From NCBI GenBank assembly GCA_047967505.1, contig CM106540.1: 64,000 nucleotides of DNA; one strand, written 5' to 3'. The DNA comes from Dipteris shenzhenensis (Eukaryota > Polypodiophyta > Polypodiopsida > Gleicheniales). Below are positions 12,090 through 25,081 of this stretch, one piece after another; within the stretch, counting starts at the first letter, position 1, and the number at the start of each line of letters is the position of its first letter. The position numbers and the translations under genes were made by a program. The notes beneath the pieces are model-generated. The model was not told the DNA's origin and did no database searches. It saw only the letters and a program-made list of their open reading frames with translations.

Positions 12090-13285
12090 GTGAGGCACGG
12101 TGTGAGGAACTGGAGTGATGTTGCTATCCACATTCCAAGTTGTGTGTGTAGGTAGTATTGCAAAACCACATTATTTGTGTTGTTGGCCTACCATATAGAT
12201 GTTTTTGTGTAGCCAAAAAACAAGGGGCCGGTGTGGGGATCTACTCTTTGAAATAATCTCATGACACTCCCTTTTTTCAAGTGTCCAACCCAAACATTTT
12301 ACATAGCTTCTTGAGTTTGTCCTAATTGCCCAAAAAGCATCATTGACCATCCTTTCAACAACAAGCCTACCATCTTGGTCCCAATCGCGAGTTTGCACTT
12401 CTTGAGAAGCATTAGTAGAAGAAGGCATACTTTATGGCATATTGACTTGAACTGCATTAAGAATAATCCTTCTTGGATGACCTCTTTCTCCCCTTGGTTG
12501 GTTCACATACTCATATTCTGGCCTATGGCTACTCCCTTTAATTGCCTCTACCACCCTTGCTATCTTTAAAACCAAAAGGTAATTATCTTCAACACAAACT
12601 CACCACTTAATCAATTGGAGAAGAAGAGCACAATCACACCACGAAAATGACAGCAGACTGGGTACAATCTCCCCCCCTAGATGAGTGGCTCATGCTTCCT
12701 CCATCTAAAGTATTTATGATATTTCATAAAAGCATCAAGGAGCCAAAATTATCCCTCTCTTCCAAAATGAGGGATTTGCTTTACATAGCCATCTTAGGGC
12801 CCAAAAATGAATTATGCTCACTACAAAATATATTGCTCAAACTTGCAATAATAAAGCAAATACAAAATTGGCCCATGGCAATATATAATGCGCTGTGCAA
12901 CACCTCGATCGGTACCCTCGCACTAACTCCAATCCTCGTTATGAGTTCCATCACCTGTACTCAAGCCGCCAATTACATTAGTTATTAACAATCGATTGAA
13001 TGAATCATCGAATCAACTGATCCCAACATAACCTCGATCAAAGCACAATAATCAAGCACAACACCAATAACACTAGCGACATCAGTAGTAACATGGAATC
13101 ACCCACAATACCGACCATCTGGCATGGCCAAACACAAGCTAGTCAGGCATCCCCAACTAACCACACAAAGTATCCACTAGCACCCCTGCCGCGGCCAGTG
13201 CGCTCCTATGGAGTACTTTGCCATAGTCACACTTGACTAAAATCATAATGTCCAAAGCAAGATATATCAGAAATATAATTTTCGT
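12090..13285. other. No recognised gene; likely 3' LTR area of the chromovirus
   Basis: An open stretch at 12428-12171 (minus) matches nothing I recognise. The part to the left of 13289 should hold the 3' LTR of the minus-strand chromovirus, because a TGTTACG start follows a purine-rich run there. I could not find the other LTR end or a second LTR copy. Confidence 0.4.
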
Positions 13286-13288
13286 AAC

Positions 13289-13301
13289 ATCCCTCTTGCT
13301 T
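13289..13301 (-). promoter_or_regulatory. Candidate polypurine tract and LTR start of chromovirus
   Basis: On the minus strand a purine-rich run, AAGCAAGAGGGA, is followed by TGTTACGAAAA. Plant chromovirus 3' LTRs often begin TGTTACGAA right after a purine tract. It lies just downstream of the chromodomain, where the tract is expected. No paired LTR confirms it. Confidence 0.45.
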
Positions 13302-13329
13302 GGATTGCAACTGACCTCAGTTGCGTATT

Positions 13330-16150
13330 TGATTATAGGAACCAATGAGGTTTGGAAAAGTTCGAAAGAACTGCTCAGGCATCCACTGAGCATCATTCTC
13401 TCATATGATTCTTAAATTTGAGCAAGTATTTAGTATAGACGTTTCCTTTTCGGGTTGAGGTCTATTGATGATCAATAATGCATTTAGGTTCTAGAATTTC
13501 TTCTTCATCAACAATCAATGGAGCCTCTTCATAGACTGGATGAATAGGTAAAGGTCCTTTGAAGGGCTTTAAGAGGCTGATATGGAAAGCATTATGTATT
13601 TTCCAATTATCAAGTAATTCAAGCCTATAAGGTAGATCATTGATTTTCTAAGTCACCTTGAATGGTCCATAAAAACATGGGGACATCTTGATTACTGGCC
13701 ATTTCTCATCACTCTTCAATCTTCTTTTCTCAATCCAAAGAAGTACATAATCACCTTCTTTAGAAAGCATGTGTTTTCGTTTCTTATTAGCTTGTTTTGT
13801 GTACTTCTCTTGAGTGATTGCAATGGCTTCTCGAACCTCTTTGAGAATATTTTAATAGTCGTGGGTAAATGCATCTGCTGCCTCCACTGTATGGGTCAAT
13901 CATGTAATAGGAATAGGTAAAACCTTCCCATAGATAATCTCAAAGGGTGCTCTTCCAGTTGCAGAATGAGGAGTATTATTATAAGCAAACTGTAAGAGAT
14001 GAATGTATTTGTCCCAAGTCTTTGGTTGACTTCCTACATAAGCTCTTATCATATCCAGAATAGTACTGTTTGTAACTTCAGTTTGTCCATTCGATTTTGG
14101 ATGAAAAGCTGATGAGAAACCTAACTTAGTGCCTAGATTATGAAATAATGCAGTCCAAAAATCACTGCAAAACTTCGAATCTCGATCGGACACTATAATC
14201 TTTGGCAAGCCATGATGAACAAAGATATGCTTGATGAATAAATGTGCAGCTTGCTGAGCTGTTAAAGTCTTCTTGCATGCGATGAAATAAGCTTGCTTAC
14301 TAAAGCAATCTACTATCATCCAAATTATATCATTTTGATTCGCTGTAGTAGGAAAACCTGTTATGAAATCCATAGATATTTATTCCCAAGGTTGCGTAGG
14401 AATAGGCAAGGGCATTAGCAATCCTGGGTCTTTCCTTTGTAACTCTTGATCTTCTGGCAAGTGATGCATTCGGCTACAAACTTAGCCACATCTTTTCTTA
14501 TAGTAGGCCAATGAAATTCCCTCGCTATCACTTGTAAAGTAGCAGTCACTCCCCTATGTCCCATATATGGTGGTTGGTGCATTTCTTCCATTACAATTTG
14601 TCTAAAGGGTCGAGTGATGCATAATTTCTTTTGATAAAAGAGGTATCTGTCATTGTATGAATAGTCCAACATAGGATTCCAATTATTATTCTCTAATTTG
14701 TTCCATATATCGGAAAAGTCTAGATCCTCTTGATAGGAATTCTTCATACCTTCGAAAGGCTGGGTCTCTATAGCAGTGATGTGATTAATACTTGGCTTTC
14801 TGCTAAGAGCATCAGCAACTACATTTCTTTTCCAGGTTGATACTGAATCATGGGTTGAAGACTATGTATAAATGATGCCCATTTGATGTGCTTATCGAAT
14901 ATAAGTGGCTGGGTCAACAAATGCTTGATACTTTGTTGATTGGTTTTGATAAGAAACTCAGCTCCCATCAAATAGTGTTTCCACATTCATAAGGCATGCA
15001 CAACAGCAGTTAATTCTTTATCACATGTGCTATAATTGCATTCTGTTGGTTTTGATTTTCTGCTCTCATATGCTATTGCATGTCCATCTTGCAAAAGTAC
15101 GGCTCCAATTCCATATCCACTAGCATCGGTTACAACTACAAAGAATGGTCTAGAGAAATTGGGTAGTTGCAACATAGGAGCTTGTGTGAGAGCTTCTTTT
15201 GAAGCTGTAAAAGATTTATCTTGACGCTCGGTCCATAAGAAATGCTTAGCTTTTCTAAGAAGGTCTGTCAATAGATGTGCAATGTCTGCAAAATTCTTGA
15301 CAAACTTGCTGTAAAAGCTACACAATCCCAAGAATGATCTTAATTCGTGTATATCTCAGGGTTTAGGCCATGTGACTATGCATTCAATCTTCTTTGGATC
15401 CACTCGAATCCCATCGGGAGATACAATGTGACCCAAATACTCTGTCTGATCTTGAAAGAAACTACTCTTTTCACGATTTATGTACAATTGATTTTCTTTC
15501 AAGAGTGAAAAGACTAGCTTCAGATGTTCCTTATGCTCCTAAACATCTTTGCTAAACACCAGAATATCATCGAAAATTACTATCGCAAAATCTTGATGTT
15601 TAAGAAAGATTTGGTTCATCATTCTGCTAAAAGTAGTTGGAGCATTAGTGAGCCCAAAAGGCAAAACTAGGAACTCATAATGTCTCGTTTGAGTTCTAAA
15701 GGCAATCTTGTATATATCCTCTTCTACCATACGAACTTGCGGATTTGAGATCTATCTTACTGAAGACCTTGGCCCCTTTCAATTTGTCCAAAAGATCATC
15801 AATCCTAGGGATTGGGATATTTGTTCTTTACTATGATTTTGTTTAGTCCATGATAGTCTATGCACATTCGATAGGTTCCATTTTTATTTTTGACTAATAA
15901 GACAAGTGCTCCATAAGGAGAACTGTTGGGTCTTATCAATCCTCTCTCTATCAGTTCCTCCACTTGCTTTTGAATTTCCTTTTATTCTAGCTGATTGACT
16001 CTATAAGAGCTTTGCAAGCTAGAGTGTTGCCCGGTAGGATTTCTATCCTATGATCTTCAGGTCAAGAACATGGTAGTCCATGCGGTAAATCCTTTAAGAA
16101 ACAATCAAAAATTTGAGAAAGAAACTTTTGGTGTGTAGGCTTAGTGTTTG
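13330..16150 (-). pseudogene. Ty3/gypsy chromovirus pol remnant: RT, RNase H, integrase, chromodomain
   Basis: In coding order from high to low coordinates: the RT N-terminus near 15,950 ([18 protein letters not shown]); RT core (15730-15539: [29 protein letters not shown]); RT connection and RNase H (15331-14987: VVTDASGYGIGAVLLQ, CDKELTAVVHAL); integrase zinc finger (14747-14415: GHRGVTATL, ECITCQKIK); integrase core (14373-13900) with Asp in MIVDCFSKQAYF, Asp in IVSDRDSKFC and Glu in NGQTEVTNS; the C-terminal domain (FYGPFKV, WKIHNAFHISLLKPF); and a chromodomain (YTKYLLKFKN, EDAQWMPEQFF after one frameshift). A small deletion removes the residues before QVRMVEED. Gag and protease are missing beyond 16,150. 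The integrase triad is intact, but stops and frameshifts make the copy dead. Confidence 0.92.
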
Positions 16151-16159
16151 GCTAAGTAG

Positions 16160-16600
16160 ATGAAGGGAAATGAGTTTATGGTGGATACACCTCATGTTGA
16201 TGCTCAACACATGCATGAGTGGTCTGGCTATAGTCTTAGTTTGGCAGTTTGTCCAGAGGAAGAGTTAAGAACCAATGATGTAGGTTGCAAATTGGATGAC
16301 CATGAGATGGAAGTTGATGATCAGATGTTTGTTAATTCAGTATATGATTATGAGTGGGATTCAAATGTGTCAGAGAGGAGTAGAGGTGAGGAATGGTTGT
16401 TTCCATCACAAGATTATGTGAACTGGTATGGAGGAGGAAATACAATAGTATATATTGATGATGCCATATATAAAGAACCCAGGGGGTTGCTGAAAATGGA
16501 AGATCATGATAGGATGTATCAATGGTTATTTGACAAAGGAAAATGTTTGAAGAATTGGAAGGTATATGCACCGAGATTTTTGTTTGATCTAGGAGGATAA
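16160..16600 (+). CDS. Hypothetical protein, 146 residues, unrecognised
   Basis: A single open frame begins MKGNEFMVDTPHVDAQHM and ends RFLFDLGG. The product is acidic and rich in Trp, Tyr and Asp (YDYEWDSNVSER, EDHDRMYQWLFDKGKCLKNW). I do not recognise a family, and no signal peptide or membrane segment is visible. It starts where the chromovirus similarity stops, on the opposite strand, so it may be a fragment of another element or of a gene. With no neighbouring exon or homolog known to me, it could also be a chance ORF. Confidence 0.3.
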   Translation: MKGNEFMVDTPHVDAQHMHEWSGYSLSLAVCPEEELRTNDVGCKLDDHEMEVDDQMFVNSVYDYEWDSNVSERSRGEEWLFPSQDYVNWYGGGNTIVYIDDAIYKEPRGLLKMEDHDRMYQWLFDKGKCLKNWKVYAPRFLFDLGG

Positions 16601-17811
16601 ATAGTCTCTATTTGTACTGCTGCTGGACATGAATGCCACAGCAGAAGAAAGGGGTTGCTAAAGGTGTGTGAAGATTTTTGAAAACCCCAAACTCAACTTG
16701 TACATGTGTACATGAGTGATGTTCCGTATTGTGGTAAAGGCATGGGAGCACTCATTGACTCAGTGTGGGCGTCATGAATGTGTGGTTATATGTGGCAATC
16801 AAGCTTTAGGCTTTGCTGGAAGGTTATGTGAAACGGTGTGCTTTGAGACTAAGGTTGGAACATGTGCTTAAGTGCCTTGGTGTATGAAATTGTGGGAATC
16901 CTTGGAGAGTGGTAAAAGGCAAAGGTGACGTGGCACTTATCAAAAAGGCATGCAAAGGTGGCTACGTGAGGACGAGAAGAGGAGCTTCTGGAGGGTGAGG
17001 TGGCAACGGAGGACATCGCTACTTGGCTGCCTCTCTCTCTGCCTAGAGGAGGTGGAGGAAGGAAGGAGGACAGTTTTGGAGGGAGAGTGTGGACTTCACG
17101 TGGAAGAGGATGAGCCAGCCAGGAGGCAGGAGAAGCCGAGAATGGGAGAAGAAGAAGGGTGATAGAGCTGGCGCGAGGTCTTTGATGGATGTGGAGGCTC
17201 ATAGTGGAGGGCAGGAGAATCGTGAAGGCCAGAGATCCACGGATGCTCCATGAGCAAGAGAGAGGTAGGTGCAGGGAGCTTCCGGGAGGGCATTGCTACA
17301 AAGCAAGTTGGAGAGATAAGGTGGGTATAGAGTGAGGAGGGGAATAGCTATGAGGTAGCTATTATAGCTTGAAGGCACAGATGAGCAAGAATGGTGGGTT
17401 GCATCATTACCACCGCTTGTTGATGATCTTTGGGAAAGATATAATAAGATTTCTGACCGTGGTCACTTTGTGGGTGGTTGTCCGGTGAATTGTGGGATTG
17501 GATGCATTATGAATCTGAATGCTTTGTGAGCTTGAGCTCAGACAGTAGGAGCTTGTGTTGGGCTATGTGGTCCATTGGGTTTCTTTCTGAGGTTGTTAGG
17601 CTTCCAGAGGAAATGTGCCCAGTGTATGTGCTGAATGTAGAGGGGTGTAGAGACAAGGTTGTTGAATGAATGCCTTTTACCTTCTGATAGTGTTATTCAG
17701 TTGTTTTAAATGTGGATGAGGGTGGTTGTGAAGGCGAATTAGGCTCTACTACTTTTGTCCATCCAGCGTGTGTGTGTAATAATGCCATATTAAAAAAGTA
17801 TTTAATATCAT

Positions 17812-17832
17812 TGAGAGAGAGAGAGAGAGAGA
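17812..17832. repeat. GA microsatellite
   Basis: A short (GA)n run is preceded by TTTAATATCATTGAGA. The longer purine tract at 18101 is preceded by a very similar TTTAATAGCATTGAGA, so the two microsatellites and their left flanks appear to be a local duplication about 290 bp apart. Confidence 0.9.
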
Positions 17833-18100
17833 ACCCTTAAGACATAACGTGCTCATGTACGAAAATGAGTCCTAACCCAAATACTTTTCATTATCCCCTT
17901 GAAACTGATTGCAACCGTGAGACGTGGTCACAAAAGTCCAATCTTGTGACCTTAAATATTTTAATGCTATTTCTTAGTTATGAATTTAAGAGATAAACAA
18001 TCATAACGACACTTATTTTTGGAGTTCATGTGGAGAAAGGTTTGTAACCAAAATATAAAGGCCGATGCTAAATTCCTTACTAAAAAATCCTTTAATAGCA

Positions 18101-18220
18101 TTGAGAGAGAGAGAGAGAGGGGGGGGAGAGGAGGGGGGGGGGAGGAGGGAGGGAGGGAGGGAAGGAAAAAGAGAGAGAGAGAGAGGGGGGGGGGGAGGGG
18201 AGGAGGGAGGAAGGGAGGGA

Positions 18221-18254
<34 letters not shown>
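18101..18254. repeat. Long GA/GGA polypurine tract
   Basis: About 150 bp of nearly pure purine on the plus strand: (GA)n, then G runs with GGA/GGGA, then (GA)n again. Such mirror-like purine tracts can form triplex or G-rich structures. The open frames crossing it are low-complexity artefacts. Confidence 0.95.
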
Positions 18255-18256
<2 letters not shown>

Positions 18257-21200
18257 CACCATACAATACATATAATCAATTACTTAGAAGCGTAGATTGA
18301 ACACAAAGTCATTAAATAGACAGCAACAAATGAAAGGAAATGCACCCAACTTTAGAGAAGACTGTGGAGTAAAAAAAGAACATAAACGATTCTCTGTATC
18401 CCTATGGGGCTTGTAGGAGGATCCATCTTAGCAAGACTCAAGGAACTAACCCAACGCCCTCTGCTCTTTTCTTTCCCCTTCCCTCTCTTCCCTTAATTAG
18501 TTAATGCAATGCAAAAGGAATGTAAAAGCTTTTTTTTCTTATAAAAGCAACCTTCTAAACTACTCCTAAAAAATACTGTATCGCTTCTCCTTCTCCACAT
18601 TACAGGTTACCAATTGATTGGATTTTCTCCCCCCAATCTTAGAAGCACCTATGTCAATGCCAAGCTTGCGTGGAAAGGTGCACATGTATGTCAAATGTGT
18701 ATATTTAGAAAAGGCATCATTACAAAGTAGGTAACGATTTCACATGCATCCCCTCTTTACTTCTCATTAAATGGAACATTGGAATTGGAATTGTCACTGT
18801 GATGGTTATTGGAATCATAAGCACTAAAAAGTTAGACAAGGGATACTATAAATTGACAATACATTGGAATAAGGAAAAGAGAACCATAGATTAGTGAGCT
18901 ACTTTTGGAATCCTATGTGGACGGTGTTAAGAACAAACCCCTCATAAACTTGCTCTTATGTTGTGTACATTTTGTAAATGCATAGCAATTGAATTTTTTG
19001 GGTTTGTCATTCTCGATATGCAACTTAGAACACAATGGAGGCCCTGAGTGGCATACATGGATCATGATCTTGTGAGGTTTATTGTGCTTATGGAGCTGGT
19101 GCACTTTAGAACATGTGCATCCTCTCACAATCATGCTACTTTTGATGTGTAAGTTGGTTGCAAGTGGTTTTTTAGCGTACCTTCACATTTTATATTGTAA
19201 GCCACACCTACCTCCAGCCACACACATAACATGTAGACACATTTATGAGTACATGCGTGCATGAATGCCTCTCTCTCTCTCTCTCTCTCTCCATGCACAA
19301 GCGTTGAAGATACATGTACTAAGCATAAAAAAGTCAAACATATCTAGAGGGTGCTACCGGCCCAAATTTATAGTTGTTTTTTGCTAAAGTTTTCTTGTTT
19401 GTGGACAAGTTGCTTACTACGGACGCAACACTTTAGGAAAAGATGCTTCTTGATTGAAAGTCATAACTCTAGAAAGCATCTTCATAGGGAGGCAAAAGTG
19501 AGAAGGAAATTGTTAAAGAAAGTAGAATATTATGAGACCCCAATGAGTATATTTTGAGAGCCTAATGTGTAAAAGTTGTAAGGTAGAATTTATTCTTTTA
19601 TAAAGAAAGATCCAAGTAGCTTGCAACGTCCACCTCACCTTCCGTAGAGATGAGCCACCACCTAAGTATGACCATGGGTGTTCATCAGCAATGATAGTAA
19701 GGTGCTGGACTTGAGCCTCATAGTTGCACTTGGGTTGGGGAAGGCGAATAGTGTAAGCATCAATTTTGTTGAAGGCCATCATCTTCACGTGAGATGGGGT
19801 AAAGTAACGATAGTACTTTTGTGATGGAGGCCTCATCCCCCATGTATTAGCGAGGATCTTCCTTAGTAATAATGCTTGGTTCAAGCATCAAGGGAATGTT
19901 GGGGATGGTGATCACATTGCTTTTTGGACACCACATCTCTCAATTAGATGCTACTATCCAAGAAGATGATGTGTACATGGTACGAAAGAGGTTGGGCCAC
20001 CTTAGTTTTTTAAGTGGGCATCCCCATGACATTGTTAGGGTTGCCATTGTAGCAACCCCATTATTGATGTCTAGAATTGATAGCTAGCAAGAGATTACTT
20101 CGTGCAAAGGGCTTGCTAGCCAACTTGTCATGTATCATTACTTATATGATATGTCCATATTGCCAAAATATATTGGGTATCCATAGTCATCTAGCAACCA
20201 TCTAGCAACTTTGAACTGACAAGATGTGATGCAAGGTGTGTGATGTACTAAGTGGAGTTTCTCAGGTTAGGCTCTACCTTGTGTGGGGCTCTAAGGAGAT
20301 GTGGTAGGACAAGTGGTTCCTTGTTTTTGTGTATTTGTTGAGAGCTCCCAAAGCAACTGTAGTTTATGTTGTTAGAGAGAGTTAACATGTTGTAGCCAAC
20401 TCAATACTCTTATAGGGCATTGGATTCTTGGGCTCCAACTCTCTCTCCAAATAGTCCTCTATTCAAACTAGCCCTGCTAGCTGCGTTTTCATTGTCAGTT
20501 TACCCCTCTATGTGTGAGGGCCTTAGTCGAGCATTGAGACAGTGAACGAGGAGAAGCCTCATCTCGAATACATTCATTTCTTAGACCTAAGATGTGGCTG
20601 ACAAGTATGCCATTCCATAATCAGGTCCTAAGTATATGTTTGAGAGAGCTAAATCACAAGGAGTTGGGAATATATGAAATTGGAGCCTGTGCACATATAA
20701 GGAGAGCTTTTCTCCTACGTGGGAACATGCTATAATAAAAGTGATGTGGTGTCGTATTATTTGATGGAAACTGAGGTGTTAATCCTAGTTAGGATTGTAT
20801 TTGTGTCCATCCTTTTTCTGATTCTGTAGATGTGTAGAACGAACAGTGGAGATTAGAAGAGGTATGGTCTTGATCAACCATTGGCAACATGTGAGGGGGA
20901 TTGTGAAAGAGGATGTGATGGGCCATGGGGTGTGTAGGGTGGAAGATGGGAAGGTGAGGGAAAGTCAAAGACAAAAATTAGTGAGTAGGATTGAAATAGA
21001 ATGAAGCGGACTAAGAGTAGGTCCCTATAAACTTGATTTTTTGATTGGGAGCTTAAGCAACCATTTGTAGGTGGTTGTTAATACCTCAACATGTGTCCTT
21101 CACAAGAGAGAGTAGTCCTCCACAACATAGTGTAGTGCCCATGGACAATGTGATGCATCGAGTGAACTTTTTTTGGGTTATAGGAGAAGGCTTTTAGTGT

Positions 21201-22332
21201 TTTTGTAGGTGAGAATGAGCTCCCTAGAGTGGATAAGGCTCTGTACACACTATGCCATTGCCTGCCAAAGCCATGATTCCCCCCCTTTTGGTGGGCAAAA
21301 CTCAATACACACCAAATGTGTCTGCCCATAAGGATTTTGCTTCCATGTCACGAAGGGTTGAGTTGAAGTCCCAACAGATTGCATTGGTAATAAATGATGC
21401 TCGTGTTAAGAGATTGCTTGCCCATATGCTTGGGTAGGGGGTCTTGTTTGCCTATTTTGTGCAGGTGGTGTGAGCGATGGACTTAGTGATTTTTTTGCAT
21501 GTCGGAGGTTGCCCTTGTAGAAGGGAGCTTGGGGAGTGAGAAGGGCTTAAGGTTGGGTTTAGACCAAGCACATGCCCAACTTGCAAAAGAGGTCTTCAAT
21601 GTTGGACCATAACTTGTTGGGCAGAAGAGAAGGTTGTCTGGCACTGCCTCCTTTGGCCCAAAGCCTTGGGCAAGAGGTGTAGAGGCAATGTAGGACTTTG
21701 GCAGGTTGTAAACAAGAGCACGACGAATCGACTGCTAGATCATTGCAAATTTATAGACAAGCTTGTGTGGTGGTGTGCTCGTGTGAACACCACATTGGCA
21801 GGCGGCCTCCTTCCAAGATCCTTTGAGCTTGTTTCCACGCCTTCCATGGCATCACATTGGTGGTGAGTTGGCATGAGCGCTAGGAGCCAGTGCCCACGGT
21901 CATGGGTTTTGGTGGGTGCTTGGTGGTGTGGAGGACGGCAGTGGGTGGGACTGGTGGCGCAACGAGCCAACTGGAGGCAGGCGTGCAGGGGTCGGGGTGG
22001 GTAGTAGGGTCGACTCGTCCGTGGTGGTGTGGGTGAGGGCAGAGGGTGGAAGTGGTGGAGCAAGGAGCCAACGGGAGGGAGGGAAGACTCTTTCTTGAAA
22101 ACCACCAGCTGAGCGAATGGTGTGGGAAGAGGGTCGTGGCCGCCGATGTGATAGTGTAAAGGGGAGATTTAATAATAAAGTGGATGATGATGAAGGGAGG
22201 TTAATAATTAATTTTTGAAAAGAGGGGGGTTTGCAGGCTACACAGGGGCGTTGAAAAGGTTGTGTGCTCTTGCTTTTGTGGGAGCTTTGCCGTTGCTGCC
22301 GGCAGGCTGGCTATGGCGCCTTGCCCTCTCCA

Positions 22333-25081
22333 ATGGCCTCCCTCCCCTTCTTCTGCTCTTGCTCTTTGCTCGATTGCGTCCATCCCTTCCCCAAATCCAG
22401 ATGGTACGTCTTTCTCCTCCTCCATCTCCATCTTTCTTCTCGCTCTGTAGACTCTTCCCTCCTTTGCTTCGCCCGGACATCGTCTGGATTGCCCCTTTGC
22501 TTGTTCAATCCTGCAGCCAGCTCTGCATTGCTCACCACTTTTATTCTCCCTGCATTGTGCATCTCTTCCCCTTCATCCTGCCCCAACGACACATAGCTTC
22601 CACTGCACCTCCACAAGTTTTCCAAAACGTTCAGAATCGGAGCCCAACTTTTTGCTCTCTTCTTCCTCTCTCTGCGAGCGATGGGAATGTGCGAGGAGGA
22701 GGGTTTTTGGCACGAAAAATGTGCTACGGAACCTCGGCTTGTTGCCGCTCTTCTGTCCGTTACTTTTCCCTGATGTCAGTTGCATTTCTTCTTGGCTCTC
22801 CTTGCAGTAAGAAACTCTTGAAGGTGTCCATGTCCCGAATCCGGTTGCTGCGGAACCGCCAGGCAGTTCAAGTGAAACAAATGCGTCGAGATGTTGCTCA
22901 GCTCTTACAACTTGGCCAAGAGCAAAATGCTCGTTTGCGGGTAAGCACACACCTGCCTTGGGAATTCCACCAGGTTGCTGCGCTCTTTCGCAGCTCGTAT
23001 TGCTCGTGTTGTCGACACAATCTGAGCTGCATTTGAACAATTGGTGTCACATTTGAGGCTATTTTGTTAGCTGCGCGCCACCGCGGTAATTGTTCTGAAA
23101 ATCTAATCCAAAGAGCGCGCAGATCGGCAAAATTATGTTGGTATAAAACACCTGAGCATACGCACACCTGAGAAATTTAGTCTTGCCGTAGGGAAGGAAC
23201 GAACCGTTGGAATGCGTCTTCGTTTGGACGTCCTTCTCTTTCTAATTCATTTAAATCGTATTGCTTGGCCCTTTGATAAGCTGGGACGCGTTTGGAAGAA
23301 TCAGAGCCTTCTCTCTGCTCAGGACACGATAAGACGGTACTGTGAGCTAGTGATCGCCAACCTGTCCAACATCTCCGGGCAACGGTGAGAATGCCTAAAT
23401 CGGTTCGTTAGAATTGGGTTTTATGCGCAAACAGACCTGAGTTTGTGGTTACGCATCAGACATTACTGTACCGTGATAGGCGTTCTTGATTATGACGCAG
23501 AGCATGTCCGTTGGACTTGAAGGAACCTCTAGAAACCTTGGCCTTTGTTGCCTCAAACTGCGGAGATCTGCCAGAATTGCAGGAGCTCCGCGACATTTTG
23601 GCAATGAAGTATGGGAGGGAGTTTATCACGGCGGTACAAGAGCTACGGCCTGATTGTCACGTAAACAAAGCGGTACAATCCAGACCTTACACACTAGGAC
23701 GCTTTCAGCTGCCAGAATAAAATGGTAATTCTCTCAAATTCTCTCCTCGTCCGCAGATTTTGGAGACTTTCTCTTCGCAAGACCCATCTGAGGCGGTGAA
23801 ACAAGCATTGCTGGTGGACGTTGCTGCCGAGTACAATGTATTACAGAAACTAAAACCTGTGATTGCAGCGCCAGCTGAAGATTTACCTGTGAGTTTTTCC
23901 GCCGCTTGCCAGTTGTTCGAATGGTTTTACCATCGCTTTTTGTTTGTTACTTACAACAATACCAAAACTGTGGAGTTATTTTCCAGAAGCATTCATCCCC
24001 TGGCTTGGTTGCGAGGTTAAAAACAATGGGTCGGGTTGGGAATCGAGAGAAGGATGACGATCCTCTCGATGCCACAGAAAGGAATAGATCTAGGCAGAGA
24101 AATGAGACCCTTGGCTTATCCTCTGGCAGCTCAAGAAAACCTGTAGAATCTAACGCTGAAGGTCACGTGTTAGGGCAGCAAAAGGTTCTTGATAATTCCT
24201 CAAAGCTGACCAAGTCTACAGAAAACATTGGAGTTGGTTTAAATTCCACTCGACAGGATAGACCAAAAGACCTTGACAATGGCCATGACTTGAGGAGGAA
24301 AACTAAATTGCGAAAGTCTAGGAAAGGAAGAGAACAAAAAATTAAAATAGACAGGATGCATGAGATTCCCTGGCGGACAGGTGATTACCTGCACACAGAC
24401 ATGAGCGATGGGTATTTGGCTTCTAGAGAGACGTTTTCAGAGCAAGAACCAATTAGTGCACAGGAGGGCAAGCCCTGTACTCACAGCCAACGTGGTCAAG
24501 GCAATGTTAAACTTTCAAATGGAGAGCCTCTTACAAAGGGATCAAATGCCAAAGATTCCAGGAAAGCATCCACAAGGAGAGAAGCCAAAGTTGTTAGCAC
24601 AGGTCAGGAAGATGCTAGTGATTTTAATAGCAGTGGTGGCCCTGGACTTCTTGATGCCAGGTACTTTAAGGGGCGAAGGTCTCATAGGACCAAGGGCCTC
24701 AACTCATCAACTAAGTTGATGGATAGCTCAGATGCAAAACCAGTATCCTATTCTCCAGCAGAACATGACAACAAACAACGCAATTTTGATGCCAAATTCA
24801 GCTATCTGACGCTGCCATCCTCAGTCTTCATCCCTGAGTCCTCACCTAGTCCCATTTCTGCACCTCCACAACGTCCACCACCACCACCTCCACCACACAG
24901 AGTTGTTTCCTTGCCAAACCAATCCAATGACAGCCCTCCAGTTTTACCTCAACGTTCTTCCACTTTGGAACCCAACATCTTCAGAGAAAAGCAAGAATCT
25001 CACGTTCATCCAAGGCTCCCTCAGTACGATGACTTGGTTGCCAGGTTTGCTGCTCTGAAGCAAAAGCCACCTGAAAAATAG
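22333..25081 (+). CDS. IST1-like (ESCRT-III-associated) protein, six exons
   Basis: Proposed exons: 22333-22403, 22808-22940, 23281-23384, 23501-23672, 23757-23888 and 23987-25081. All introns are GT-AG, phases agree, and the joined frame is about 568 residues. The Ist1 domain (residues about 22-205) reads from SRCKKLLKVSMSRIRLLRNR through AQLLQLGQEQNARLR, the NQSLLSAQDT ... YCEL helix, CPLDLKEPLE, DLPELQELRDILAMKYG and ELRPDCHVN. Splicing exon 1 to exon 2 creates SRC-KKLLK, matching the family's SKCKxLLKL motif, and this decided the start. The long tail is basic and Ser-rich, with a polyproline run near 24860-24900 and the family-typical end YDDLVARFAALK. IST1 proteins bind ESCRT-III and help control Vps4 in endosomal sorting. 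The extreme N-terminus (an in-frame ATG also exists at 22264) is the least certain part. Confidence 0.85.

Larger units (their letters stand above)
16601..22200. other. Gene-poor stretch, microsatellites only
   Basis: Apart from the two purine tracts listed and a CT microsatellite at about 19269-19291, I recognise nothing. The GC content rises at about 16,900-17,300 and 21,650-22,100, producing long but low-information frames. An open stretch at 19884-19513 (minus) matches no known family. Confidence 0.45.

Noticed and set aside
18019-18300. Open frames through the GA/GGA tract
   Set aside because: They encode only Arg/Glu/Gly runs (or Ser/Leu/Pro on the other strand). Simple-sequence artefact.
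21740-22105. GC-rich frames just upstream of the IST1-like gene
   Set aside because: Pro/His/Thr-rich compositional frames on both strands with no family signature. More likely promoter-proximal GC-rich DNA.
22215-23036. Single 273-codon frame as the IST1 gene's first exon
   Set aside because: It reads through a strong donor (GTACGT at 22404) and a good pyrimidine-tract acceptor (CAG at 22807). The spliced version restores the SRCKKLLK motif, and the unspliced residues do not resemble the family.
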